Below are positions 34,427-43,499 of a DNA stretch of 64,000 nt, one piece after another (the stretch's first letter is position 1; each line of letters begins with the position of its first letter). A model generated the notes under the pieces. That model saw only the letters and a list, made by a program, of their open reading frames with translations, searched no databases and was not told the origin of the DNA. The stretch comes from JAGPUQ01 sp036961295 (GTDB taxonomy: Bacteria; Pseudomonadota; Gammaproteobacteria; Pseudomonadales; Porticoccaceae), in NCBI GenBank assembly GCA_036961295.1, contig JBALVX010000001.1:1612001-1676000 (forward strand), in the 5' to 3' direction. The position numbers were made by a program, and so were the translations under genes.

Positions 34427-36118
34427 TTAATCATTCAATTCTTTGATCATAAGCTCTTTAATCATGGTTTCGCGCATAATAAATTTTTGAATCTTGCCGG
34501 TCACCGTCATTGGGTAGTCATCGACAAAGCGAATATAGTGCGGCACTTTGAAGTGGGTAATTTGATCGCGACAGTAATCCTTCACCTCGGCTTCGCTGAG
34601 CGTCTGCCCGTCCTGACACTTGATCCAGGCGCACACTTGCTCACCGTATTTTTCATCCGGCAGCCCCACCACCTGCACTTCCTGAATTTTCGGGTGGGTG
34701 TATAAAAATTCTTCCACTTCGCGGGGATAAATATTTTCACCACCGCGAATAATCATATCCTTGATGCGCCCGGTAACTTGTACATAGCCGTCGGCATCCA
34801 TAACCCCAATGTCCCCGGAATGCAGCCAACCACCCTGGTCGATGGTTTCGGCGGTTTTTTCCTCGTCGTCCCAGTAACCACACATGACCGCGTAACCCCG
34901 GGTGCAGATTTCTCCTTTCTCACCAATGGCCACGACGTGATTATTGTCATCGACAATTTTAGTCTCGAGGTGAGGGCAAGGTTTGCCCACGGTACTGACG
35001 CGTTTATCCATGTCATCGTGGGGTTCGGTAATGTGACTCACCGGACTTAACTCGGTCTGCCCGTAAGCAATCAAAACTTCGCTCATGCCCATTTTGTCGA
35101 TAACCTTCTTCATTACCTCCACCGGACAGGGCGCGCCCGCCATCACTCCGGTGCGCAAACTACTGAGATCAAATTCATCAAACTGCGGATGATCCAGCTC
35201 GGCAATAAACATGGTCGGCACTCCATGTAAGGCCGTGCAACGCTCATTGGCAACCGCCTGCAAAGTGCTCAAGGGTTCAAATGCCTCGCCGGGAAATACC
35301 GCCGCAGAGCCGTGAGTAACACAGGCCAAATTGCCAATCACCATACCAAAGCAATGGTAGAGCGGCACCGGGATACACACCTTGTCGGTCTCGGCAAGGC
35401 TCATCACATCACCGTTAACCTTGCCGTTGTTCAACACATTGCAATGGCTCAGGGTCGCGCCCTTGGGATTGCCGGTAGTACCGCTGGTGAACTGAATATT
35501 GATGGGGTCGTCCGGTGACAATTCGACAGCAATGGCAACGAGCTCAGCCTGCTCCTGTTCGCCACCCATAGCGCAGACATCGGCAAAGTTATACATGCCC
35601 GGCGTCACCGCCTCACCAAGACGAATCACTAACTCCATATCGGGTAACTTTTCTGACTTTAGCGCGCCGGGCTGACAGTGCTCCAACTCTGGGACCAGTT
35701 CACCCAGCATATTCAGATAGTGGCTGCTCTTAAACGACTCCGCCGTAATCAAGGCCTTGCATTGCACCTTATTAAGGGCGTATTCCAGCTCGTACAGTCG
35801 ATAGGCGGGATTAATGCATACCAGAATAGCGCCAATTTTAGCCGTGGCAAACTGGGTTAAACACCACTCGTAGCAATTCGGCGCCCAAATACCCACGCGT
35901 TCACCGGGCTTGATGCCCAGCGCCAACAGCCCAGTGGCAAGTCGATCCACTTCGCGCTGATACTCGGTGTAGGTCCAGCGAATACTTTGATGGGGCACCA
36001 CCAGCGCTTCGCTATCGGGGAAGCGAGCAACAGTGATATCGAACAAATTGCCAATGGTGTCGTACACCAGAGGTTCCTTCGCCACGCTGCAATGATAACT
36101 GGATTGGATTACTGCCAT
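34427..36118 (-). CDS. Acyl-CoA synthetase (AMP-forming)
   Basis: 563 aa ANL-superfamily ligase. P-loop FTSGTTGNPKGATLSH, A5-like YGQTELSPV, A8 GRIKDMIIRGGENIYPREVEEFL and catalytic Lys in GKIQKF. Likely activates a branched or medium-chain carboxylic acid, since liuA is divergent next door. The C-terminus carries a duplicated MIKEL (MIKELMIKELND) made by a 15-bp duplication, and a hairpin (34413-34435) overlaps the stop. ATG with AGGGG upstream. Confidence 0.92.
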   Translation of the reverse strand: MAVIQSSYHCSVAKEPLVYDTIGNLFDITVARFPDSEALVVPHQSIRWTYTEYQREVDRLATGLLALGIKPGERVGIWAPNCYEWCLTQFATAKIGAILVCINPAYRLYELEYALNKVQCKALITAESFKSSHYLNMLGELVPELEHCQPGALKSEKLPDMELVIRLGEAVTPGMYNFADVCAMGGEQEQAELVAIAVELSPDDPINIQFTSGTTGNPKGATLSHCNVLNNGKVNGDVMSLAETDKVCIPVPLYHCFGMVIGNLACVTHGSAAVFPGEAFEPLSTLQAVANERCTALHGVPTMFIAELDHPQFDEFDLSSLRTGVMAGAPCPVEVMKKVIDKMGMSEVLIAYGQTELSPVSHITEPHDDMDKRVSTVGKPCPHLETKIVDDNNHVVAIGEKGEICTRGYAVMCGYWDDEEKTAETIDQGGWLHSGDIGVMDADGYVQVTGRIKDMIIRGGENIYPREVEEFLYTHPKIQEVQVVGLPDEKYGEQVCAWIKCQDGQTLSEAEVKDYCRDQITHFKVPHYIRFVDDYPMTVTGKIQKFIMRETMIKELMIKELND

Positions 36119-36131
36119 AGTTTTACCCCTG

Positions 36132-36175
36132 TGCCTATTTGTCTATTTGCCTATTTGCCTGCCTATCTGCCTATG
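36132..36175. repeat. 8-bp tandem repeat in the ligase leader
   Basis: TGCCTATT, TGTCTATT, TGCCTATT, a partial TGCC, TGCCTATC and TGCCTATG, immediately upstream of the ribosome site of the ligase gene. An octamer is a slippage-prone unit. Confidence 0.75.
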
Positions 36176-36390
36176 TTTAAAAAACTCACGATTTAGAAAC
36201 ACTGTGGTCTGAAAACATCGCGGTTTGAAAACATCACGCTGTTTTCAGGATGGGCATTGTGGGGAAAATCATAGATTCCAGCAAGTCCTGGCTCCCTCGC
36301 CTGCACGCATCCATCCGCAGCCCTGAAAAAAAATCGAGTTATGCACTCAATACCATCACGGCAACACAACGCCTTTGGCAGGCCATGAAA

Positions 36391-36419
36391 TTGATATTAA
36401 AGGTCACTTTCGCTATAGT
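36391..36419 (+). promoter_or_regulatory. Sigma-70 promoter for the liu operon
   Basis: -35 TTGATA (36391-36396), 17-base spacer, -10 TATAGT (36414-36419); each hexamer matches five of six consensus bases. It would give a leader of about 90 bases before liuA. Confidence 0.6.
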
Positions 36420-36517
36420 TCGACCCCTTTTTGGGACGGTAATCCTGAGCGTTTGATCGCTCCAGCCCCTGTGCTATCCACACCATTACTCCATACCAAC
36501 ACTGACCAGGAAACCCC

Positions 36518-37687
36518 ATGAGTCTGACATTTAAAAGTATGAATTTTGACCTCGGTGAAGATGTCGACTTGCTTCGAGATGCCGCCTATCAATTTGCCCA
36601 GGGTGAAATCGCGCCTCGTGCCGAGCAAATCGACATCGACAATGACTTCCCCGCCGACCTGTGGCGCAAATTTGGCGATATGGGTCTGCTCGGCATGACC
36701 GTAGAAGAAGAATTCGGCGGCACCAATATGGGCTACCTCGCTCACGTAGTGGCGATGGAAGAAATTTCTCGGGCCTCTGCCTCCGTGGGCCTGTCTTACG
36801 GCGCGCACTCCAATCTTTGCGTCAATCAAATCCACAAAAACGGTACCCGCGAGCAAAAAACCAAATACCTGCCCAAACTCTGTTCCGGTGAGCACGTCGG
36901 TGCACTGGCAATGAGCGAACCCGGTGCGGGTTCCGATGTAGTGAGCATGAAATTGCGCGCCGACAAAAAAGGCGACCACTATATTCTCAACGGCAACAAG
37001 ATGTGGATCACCAACGGCCCCGACGCCGACACTTATGTGATCTACGCGAAAACTGATCCCAGCGGCGGCTCCAAAGGTATTACTGCTTTTATTGTTGAGC
37101 GGGATTTTCCTGGTTTCAGTCGGGCGCAAAAACTCGACAAACTCGGCATGCGCGGTTCTAACACCGGCGAACTGGTATTTGAAGACTGCGAAGTGCCGGA
37201 AGAAAATGTGCTTGGCAAAGTCGGCAAGGGCGTCCGAGTGTTGATGTCTGGCCTCGATTACGAACGCACCGTGCTGTCCGGTGGTCCGGTGGGGCTTATG
37301 CAAAACTGCATGGACATCGTGCTGCCCTACCTCCACGACCGCAAACAATTCGACCAGCCCATCGGCGAATTCCAACTGATGCAGGGTAAGCTGGCGGACA
37401 TGTATGTGGATTTAAACACCTCCCGCGCCTATTTATACGCCGTCGCCAAGGCTTGTGACCGCGGCGAAGACTCACGCAAAGATGCTGCGGCGGTCATTCT
37501 CTACACCGCCGAACGCGCCACCCAAGTGGCCTTGCAAGCCATTCAAACCCTCGGTGGCAACGGCTACATCAACGAATACCCCACCGGTCGCTTGCTGCGC
37601 GATGCCAAGCTTTACGAAATTGGCGCGGGCACTTCGGAAATTCGTCGCATGCTGGTCGGGCGTGAGTTATTTACCGAAACCGCTTAG
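36518..37687 (+). CDS. liuA: Isovaleryl-CoA dehydrogenase
   Basis: 389 aa acyl-CoA dehydrogenase of leucine degradation, converting isovaleryl-CoA to 3-methylcrotonyl-CoA. The catalytic base in this family lies on helix G; here it is Glu249 in LDYERTVLSGGPVGLMQ, which separates it from other acyl-CoA dehydrogenases. TMSEPGAGSDV and ALQAIQTLGGNGYINEY are also typical. First gene of liuA-SDR-liuB-liuD, with its own promoter. ATG with AGGAA upstream. Confidence 0.95.
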   Translation: MSLTFKSMNFDLGEDVDLLRDAAYQFAQGEIAPRAEQIDIDNDFPADLWRKFGDMGLLGMTVEEEFGGTNMGYLAHVVAMEEISRASASVGLSYGAHSNLCVNQIHKNGTREQKTKYLPKLCSGEHVGALAMSEPGAGSDVVSMKLRADKKGDHYILNGNKMWITNGPDADTYVIYAKTDPSGGSKGITAFIVERDFPGFSRAQKLDKLGMRGSNTGELVFEDCEVPEENVLGKVGKGVRVLMSGLDYERTVLSGGPVGLMQNCMDIVLPYLHDRKQFDQPIGEFQLMQGKLADMYVDLNTSRAYLYAVAKACDRGEDSRKDAAAVILYTAERATQVALQAIQTLGGNGYINEYPTGRLLRDAKLYEIGAGTSEIRRMLVGRELFTETA

Positions 37688-37730
37688 CAATATAATGCTA
37701 ACCAGCATCCATTAAACATTTGGGGACAAC

Positions 37731-38615
37731 ATGCAATACAACTCCGTTTTGAAACCCGAGACATTTAAAGAAAAAACCATTTTGGTGACGGGTGCGGGCA
37801 GCGGTTTTGGTCGTTGTATCGCCCACGAGCTGGCTGCACTGGGTGCTACCGTGTTAATGATGGGTCGTACCGAGTCAAAGCTCCTTACCGTTAAAACCGA
37901 AATCGAAGCCGACAATCCCGGTGCCATCTGTGATTACGGCTGCGCCGATATTCGCGACGCCGACGCAGTCGAAATCGTTATCGATAAATTTATTGTCGAC
38001 CACGGCGAAATTTACGGACTGGTTAACAACGCTGGCGGACAGTTTCCTGCCGATTTAGAAAACATCACACCCAACGGCTTTCTCGCCGTGGTACGCAGCA
38101 ATTTAATCGGCGGTTTTATTGTCGCCAAAGCAGTTTTCCTCAAGTCGATGAAACAACACGGTGGCTCTATCATTAATATCACTGCCGATGAGGTAGGTGG
38201 TATGCCGCGCATGGCGCACTCCGGAGCAGCGCGGGCGGGTATGGAAAACCTAACCCAAACTGCCGCCGTGGAATGGGCCTATGCGGGCGTTCGGATCAAC
38301 GCCGTCGCACCCGGCTATCTCGCTTCTTCTGGATTAGATACTTACGAAGACCCGGAAATGCTCGAAGCGATTCCTCATTTCCAGGAATCCGTGCCACTCA
38401 ATCGTTTGGGCACCGAATCCGAGGTCAGCTCAGCCGTGTGCTTCCTGCTCAGCGAGGGCGCGAACTATATTAACGGCATCACCCTAAGAGTCGATGGCGG
38501 TAGTTCTCTGTGCCTAAGCTCACCCCTGGGCAGAAAAATAAAACGCGCGCAGCGCAACAACGAAGCCTACGATGGCTTTCATCGCGCCACCTTTCCAAAA
38601 GTGCTGCAAAAATAA
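37731..38615 (+). CDS. SDR family enoyl-CoA reductase-like protein (PECR/DECR type)
   Basis: 294 aa SDR with cofactor motif TGAGSGFGRCIAHEL, NNAGGQFPADL, SIINITADEVGG and HSGAARAGMENL (about 161-172). The usual Tyr-x3-Lys is replaced, as in mammalian peroxisomal trans-2-enoyl-CoA reductase (HSGAARAGV) and 2,4-dienoyl-CoA reductases, so a reduction of an enoyl- or dienoyl-CoA is plausible. It sits between liuA and liuB, where canonical liu operons lack such a gene. A substrate among leucine intermediates is unproven. Confidence 0.8.
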   Translation: MQYNSVLKPETFKEKTILVTGAGSGFGRCIAHELAALGATVLMMGRTESKLLTVKTEIEADNPGAICDYGCADIRDADAVEIVIDKFIVDHGEIYGLVNNAGGQFPADLENITPNGFLAVVRSNLIGGFIVAKAVFLKSMKQHGGSIINITADEVGGMPRMAHSGAARAGMENLTQTAAVEWAYAGVRINAVAPGYLASSGLDTYEDPEMLEAIPHFQESVPLNRLGTESEVSSAVCFLLSEGANYINGITLRVDGGSSLCLSSPLGRKIKRAQRNNEAYDGFHRATFPKVLQK

Positions 38616-38656
38616 ACTTAGTCTTACAAAAGTTATTACCACAGAGAAAATTTTCC

Positions 38657-40264
38657 ATGGCCGTACTGAAATCAAGGATTAATACTCGCTCTAGCGACTT
38701 TGCCGACAATGCCGCACAGATGCACAGTGTTGTTGACGACCTCAATGCCAAAATTGCACAGATCAATCTCGGCGGTAATGAAAAATCTCGAGAGCGCCAT
38801 GTGGCCCGTGGCAAATTATTACCCCGCGACCGCCTAAAACATTTACTCGACCCCGGCAGTCCATTTTTGGAGTTTTCCCACTTTGCCGCCTGGGAGTGCT
38901 ACGACGACTATATTCCCGCTGCCAGTGTGATCACCGGCATTGGTCGCGTCTCCGGCCAGGAGTGCCTAATCATTATCAACGATGCCACCGTTAAGGGCGG
39001 CACTTACTATCCCCTCACCGTGACCAAACAACTTCGTGCACAGACCATAGCCGAAGAAAATCACCTACCCTGTATTTATTTAGTGGATTCCGGCGGGGCC
39101 TTCCTGCCAATGCAATCAGAAGTGTTTCCCGACCGCATGCACTTTGGTCGAAATTTTTACAACGAAGCGGTGATGTCCTCAAAAGGAATTCCGCAAATTG
39201 CCGTGGTGATGGGTTCCTGTACCGCTGGCGGAGCCTATGTACCCGCAATGGCCGATGAGTCCATTATCGTTAAGGAACAGGGCACCATTTTTCTCGGTGG
39301 CCCGCCGCTGGTAAAAGCCGCCACCGGAGAAGTTGTAAGCGCCGAAGAACTCGGCGGTGCCGACGTGCACTGTCGCACCTCAGGTGTTACCGACCACTAC
39401 GCACAAAATGATCACCACGCTCTGCAACTGGCGCGACAATCCATCGCACGGCTGAATCGCGTAAAACCCCAACAGCTCGATATAAAAGAATCGGTCGAGC
39501 CACTCTACGACGCAAAAGAAATTTACGGTGTGATACCTAAAGACACTAAGCAGCCCTACGACGTACGAGAAGTCATTGCCCGGGTCGTCGACGGTTCGGA
39601 ATTTGACGAATTCAAAGCACTCTACGGCTCAACATTGGTGTGCGGTTTTGCCCGTATTCACGGCTACCCTGTGGGTGTTCTCGGCAATAATGGCATTTTG
39701 TTCGGCGAGTCCGCACAAAAAGGCGCGCACTTTATTGAGCTTTGCTCACAACGCAAAATCCCCCTGGTGTTTTTACAAAACATCACTGGCTTTATGGTCG
39801 GTAAACAATACGAAGCCGGCGGTATTGCCAAGCACGGTGCCAAATTAGTGACTGCAGTCGCCTGCGCTAAGGTGCCCAAGTTCACCATTATTATTGGCGG
39901 CTCTTTTGGCGCCGGCAACTACGGCATGTGTGGCCGTTCCTACGACCCGCGTTTTTTGTTTATGTGGCCGAACGCGCGCATCTCGGTGATGGGCGGAGAA
40001 CAAGCAGCCGGCGTACTTTCCACCGTAAAGCGCGATCAAATCGAAGGCAAGGGCGAAACCTGGAGCAAAGAAGACGAAGCCGAGTTTAAGCAACCGGTTA
40101 TCGATCTCTACGAAAAACAGGGCCACCCCTACTACGCCTCGGCGCGAATTTGGGACGATGGCATTATCGATCCCGCCGATACCCGCACCGTGCTGGGCCT
40201 GTGTATCTCCGCCAGCCTCAACAAAGAAATCGAAGACACCAAATTTGGCATCTTTAGAATGTAA
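38657..40264 (+). CDS. liuB: Methylcrotonyl-CoA carboxylase, beta subunit (carboxyltransferase)
   Basis: 535 aa from the ATG at 38657 (MAVLKSRINTRSSDFADNAAQM), the family length; the open frame upstream to 38510 overlaps the SDR gene. Carboxyltransferase motifs: SRERHVARGKLLPRDR, YLVDSGGAFLPMQSEVFPD, MGSCTAGGAYVPAM, GGPPLVKAATGE and MGGEQAAGVL. Acts with LiuD to carboxylate 3-methylcrotonyl-CoA to 3-methylglutaconyl-CoA. Confidence 0.96.
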   Translation: MAVLKSRINTRSSDFADNAAQMHSVVDDLNAKIAQINLGGNEKSRERHVARGKLLPRDRLKHLLDPGSPFLEFSHFAAWECYDDYIPAASVITGIGRVSGQECLIIINDATVKGGTYYPLTVTKQLRAQTIAEENHLPCIYLVDSGGAFLPMQSEVFPDRMHFGRNFYNEAVMSSKGIPQIAVVMGSCTAGGAYVPAMADESIIVKEQGTIFLGGPPLVKAATGEVVSAEELGGADVHCRTSGVTDHYAQNDHHALQLARQSIARLNRVKPQQLDIKESVEPLYDAKEIYGVIPKDTKQPYDVREVIARVVDGSEFDEFKALYGSTLVCGFARIHGYPVGVLGNNGILFGESAQKGAHFIELCSQRKIPLVFLQNITGFMVGKQYEAGGIAKHGAKLVTAVACAKVPKFTIIIGGSFGAGNYGMCGRSYDPRFLFMWPNARISVMGGEQAAGVLSTVKRDQIEGKGETWSKEDEAEFKQPVIDLYEKQGHPYYASARIWDDGIIDPADTRTVLGLCISASLNKEIEDTKFGIFRM

Positions 40265-40320
40265 TTATTGGTGATCGACTCGCGTTTCAATAAACGCCCG
40301 AATCACCTGAGGAAGATTGA

Positions 40321-42354
40321 ATGTTCGATAAAATTTTAATTGCTAACCGTGGCGAAATCGCCTGCCGAGTGATTCGCACTGCGCGCAAACTGGGTATTCG
40401 CACGGTCGCGGTGTATTCCGATGCCGATGTCGATGCCCTTCATGTAGCGATGGCTGACGAAGCCGTGCATATCGGCGCGGCACCTTCCAAGGAATCCTAC
40501 CTGCTGTCGGACCGCGTGCTCGAAGCCGCGAAACTTACCGGCGCTCAGGCGGTGCATCCCGGTTATGGTTTCCTTTCTGAAAACGCGGCTTTTAGCGCGG
40601 CCTGTAAAGCTAACAATATTGTTTTTATTGGGCCTCCCGTCGGTGCCATTGAAGCCATGGGTTCCAAGTCTGCCGCTAAAACCATTATGGGAAAAGCCGG
40701 TGTACCCTTAGTACCCGGTTACCACGGTGACGACCAAAGCCCGGCGGTATTAAAGCAACACGCCGACGCCATGGGTTACCCCGTGCTACTTAAGGCTACT
40801 GCTGGCGGTGGCGGTAAAGGCATGCGTCAGGTCTGGAGCAGCGAGGAATTTGACGAAGCTCTGGAAGCGGCAAAACGAGAATCCCTGTCGAGCTTTGGCG
40901 ACGACCGCATGTTGATCGAAAAATATCTTACCCAGCCCCGCCACGTTGAAATCCAGGTATTTTTCGATCAACAGGGCAATGGCGTATTTTTGTTTGAGCG
41001 CGACTGCTCTGTGCAGCGCCGCCACCAAAAGGTGATTGAAGAAGCCCCGGCACCGGGCATGAATGAAATGGTTCGCGCAGCGATGGGTGATGCTGCTCTC
41101 CTCGCCGCCAAAGCCATTGACTACGAAGGAGCCGGCACGGTTGAGTTTTTACTCGACAAAGACGACACCTTCTATTTTATGGAGATGAACACCCGCCTAC
41201 AGGTGGAACATCCCGTTACCGAAATGATCACCGGGCAGGATTTAGTAGAGTGGCAATTACGTGTTGCTGCTGGACAAGCACTACCACTCTCGCAAGATCA
41301 ACTCACCATTAATGGCCACTCCTTCGAAGCGCGAATTTACGCCGAAGATCCCAACAACAATTTCCTCCCGGTAACCGGCACGCTGTCCTACTTGCAACCG
41401 CCGGAAGAAAGCGCTCATGTGCGCGTCGATACCGGCGTATTGCAAGGCGACGAGGTCAGCGTGTATTACGATCCCATGATTGCCAAACTCATAGTGTGGG
41501 ACGAAGATCGCGACCGCGCTCTGGCGCGTTTAACCCAGGCGCTTAGCGAATATCGCATTAGCGGAACCGTCACCAATGTGGAATTTCTCTACAACCTGGC
41601 GAACTCCGAACCCTTCCGTAAAGCTGATCTCGACACCGGCTTTATCGACAAACATAGCGATTTGATTTTCCATAAAAACCAAATTGAACTTAAAAAATAC
41701 TTACCACTGGCAACCCTCTATCTGATTCTCAAGCGCGATCAGGACGCCTCTACACAGGCCTCGCAAAGTAGCGATCCCTACTCGCCCTGGCATAGCGCCG
41801 CCGGCTGGCGCACAGGTGCGGATTCACGTCACGATTATTCTCTGCTGATCAACGGCACTGAAATGACCGTAAGCGCTAAGGCCCTCAGCAATGGTGGCTT
41901 CGATATTAGCGCGGATAGCGGTGATGTAGCTCTCACCGCGCGCGTTAGCGGCAGCCTAAGCAGCGATGCTTTAAAGGGCGACCAACTACATGCCAATATC
42001 GACGGCCATCGCATCCACGCTACCGTTGTCGCCCACGACGGCATTTACAGCCTCTTCACCCAGGATGCCGCCGTGCAATTTAATCTTATCGCCCCAGATT
42101 GTGGAGATTTAGATGGAGCTGCCGGAGCAGGCGGCCTGGCCGCGCCGATGAACGGGACCATCGTAGCACTGCCGGTAGCAGCCGGAAGCCCGGTGAAAGA
42201 AGATCAGGCCATCGTCATTATGGAAGCCATGAAAATGGAGCACACCATTCGCGCACCAGCCGATGGCACCGTAGTGGAGTTTTATTTTAAGGAAGGCGAT
42301 TTAGTGGATGGCGGTGCGGAACTGGTTAATTTTGAGGCCGCCGAGAGCGAATAA
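40321..42354 (+). CDS. liuD: Methylcrotonyl-CoA carboxylase, alpha subunit (biotin-containing)
   Basis: 677 aa. Biotin carboxylase domain (about 1-445: FDKILIANRGEIACR, ATAGGGGKGMR, EMNTRLQVEHPVTEM) followed by a linker and a C-terminal biotinyl domain (about 600-677) with the biotinylation site EAMKMEH (Lys638). ATP-dependent carboxylation of biotin, transferred by LiuB. Directly follows liuB; liuC and liuE are missing. Since it needs biotin, it depends on the bio genes at 20-23 kb. Ends at a very long hairpin. Confidence 0.96.
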   Translation: MFDKILIANRGEIACRVIRTARKLGIRTVAVYSDADVDALHVAMADEAVHIGAAPSKESYLLSDRVLEAAKLTGAQAVHPGYGFLSENAAFSAACKANNIVFIGPPVGAIEAMGSKSAAKTIMGKAGVPLVPGYHGDDQSPAVLKQHADAMGYPVLLKATAGGGGKGMRQVWSSEEFDEALEAAKRESLSSFGDDRMLIEKYLTQPRHVEIQVFFDQQGNGVFLFERDCSVQRRHQKVIEEAPAPGMNEMVRAAMGDAALLAAKAIDYEGAGTVEFLLDKDDTFYFMEMNTRLQVEHPVTEMITGQDLVEWQLRVAAGQALPLSQDQLTINGHSFEARIYAEDPNNNFLPVTGTLSYLQPPEESAHVRVDTGVLQGDEVSVYYDPMIAKLIVWDEDRDRALARLTQALSEYRISGTVTNVEFLYNLANSEPFRKADLDTGFIDKHSDLIFHKNQIELKKYLPLATLYLILKRDQDASTQASQSSDPYSPWHSAAGWRTGADSRHDYSLLINGTEMTVSAKALSNGGFDISADSGDVALTARVSGSLSSDALKGDQLHANIDGHRIHATVVAHDGIYSLFTQDAAVQFNLIAPDCGDLDGAAGAGGLAAPMNGTIVALPVAAGSPVKEDQAIVIMEAMKMEHTIRAPADGTVVEFYFKEGDLVDGGAELVNFEAAESE

Positions 42355-42355
42355 C

Positions 42356-42399
42356 ACTAAGGTCACGATAGGTATAGATATACCCGTCGTGACCTTAGT
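42356..42399. terminator. Very long inverted repeat after liuD
   Basis: Outer arms of 13 bases (ACTAAGGTCACGA with TCGTGACCTTAGT) and an inner GGTATA/TATACC arm separated by a 2x2 internal loop; the loop between inner arms is only GA. It is followed by T/A-rich bases. It lies 2 bases past the liuD stop and between converging genes, so it can terminate both. Confidence 0.7.
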
Positions 42400-42448
42400 T
42401 TATTTAAAAAATTAAAACCGGACATTTCTAATAGTTTATTTAACGCGA

Positions 42449-43477
42449 TCAAACATCCTTAACCCGAATCATCAGCTTCCCGGTATTTTCTCCGGTGTAG
42501 AGTTTCTTTAAAGCTTGCAAGGCATGCTCTAAACCATCCACAATTTCCGTACGGACTTTAATTTTTCCTTCGGCCATCCACTGACCCAGCGCGGCAATGG
42601 CTTCCGGGTAGCGATCGGCATAATCCAGCACAATAAAACCCTCTATGCGCACCCGCTGCATTAATAACATCTCGTAGTTGTAGGGGCCCGGCACCGGCTC
42701 CGTAGCCCTGTACTGGGAAATCAAACCGCAGGTGGGAATGCGACCTTTAAGGTTCATCCGTTTAAGGCAGGCATCCAGAATTTTGCCGCCGACGTTATCA
42801 AAATAAACATCAATACCGTCGGGGCAGGCGGCTTTAAGGGCCTTCGACAGGTCTTCTGTTCGATAATTAATCGCGGCATCAAAACCGAGGTCATTTTTGA
42901 TCCATTCACACTTTTCGTCGCTTCCGGCAAGACCCACCACGCGACAGCCTTTGATTTTTGCGATTTGACCGACGATGGAACCAACCGCTCCCGCTGCGGC
43001 AGACACCACTACGGTTTCACCGGCTTTAGGTTTACCAACATCCAGTAAACCAAAATACGCAGTGGGGCCAACCAGCGCCAAAGTACTAAACGCATCAGCA
43101 ACCGGTATCGGGCCGGTATCACCCATCGGGCTTAGCATCCCCGGCGTACCCAGTTGATAATCGGCCCATTGACCTAGACCACTGACCAGCATGCCCTCGG
43201 CATAATCCGGGTGATTGGATTTCACTACCGTGCCGCAAACCACGCCGCGCATTGGCTCGTTTAAGCCCACCGGAGGCATATACTGATCGACGTCCTTCAT
43301 CCAGATAATATTGGTCGGATCAAGTGACAGATAATTAAGGCGAAATAGAAATTCACCTGCGCCGGGCTCGGGAATCGCTTCCTCATCAAAACCCAGAACA
43401 TCATCATTCAGATCGCCAATGGGTCGATTACGCAATCGCCAAACTCGATTCACTTCGGACACTTTTGCCTTGGACAT
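42449..43477 (-). CDS. NADP-dependent medium-chain oxidoreductase (leukotriene/prostaglandin reductase type)
   Basis: 342 aa MDR-superfamily enzyme without the zinc sites. Nucleotide motif VVSAAAGAVGSIVGQIAKIKGCRVVGLAGS, FGLLDVGKPK, YFDNVGGKILDACL and the C-terminal GLEHALQALKKLYTGENTGKL match PTGR1/CurA-like alkenal/one reductases, which use NADPH to reduce alpha,beta-unsaturated carbonyls. The ATG at 43477 (MSKAKVSEVNRVWRL) has AGGGAG; the ORF opens at 43495. Downstream of hopJ-like on the same strand. Confidence 0.88.
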   Translation of the reverse strand: MSKAKVSEVNRVWRLRNRPIGDLNDDVLGFDEEAIPEPGAGEFLFRLNYLSLDPTNIIWMKDVDQYMPPVGLNEPMRGVVCGTVVKSNHPDYAEGMLVSGLGQWADYQLGTPGMLSPMGDTGPIPVADAFSTLALVGPTAYFGLLDVGKPKAGETVVVSAAAGAVGSIVGQIAKIKGCRVVGLAGSDEKCEWIKNDLGFDAAINYRTEDLSKALKAACPDGIDVYFDNVGGKILDACLKRMNLKGRIPTCGLISQYRATEPVPGPYNYEMLLMQRVRIEGFIVLDYADRYPEAIAALGQWMAEGKIKVRTEIVDGLEHALQALKKLYTGENTGKLMIRVKDV

Positions 43478-43499
43478 GATTTTTCTCCCTTTCATTTGC

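Larger units (their letters stand above)
36119..36517. other. Divergent intergenic region, ligase/liuA
   Basis: 399 bases between divergent starts. Holds an 8-bp repeat tract near the ligase start (36132-36175), a second irregular repeat (GAAAACATCGCGGTTTGAAAACATCACG around 36211-36238, a 16-17-bp period) and the liuA promoter at 36391-36419. No credible ORF. Confidence 0.6.

Noticed and set aside
36413..37375. 320-aa antisense open frame over liuA
   Set aside because: It lies entirely opposite a clear isovaleryl-CoA dehydrogenase gene and has no recognisable motif; long antisense frames are expected in biased codon use.
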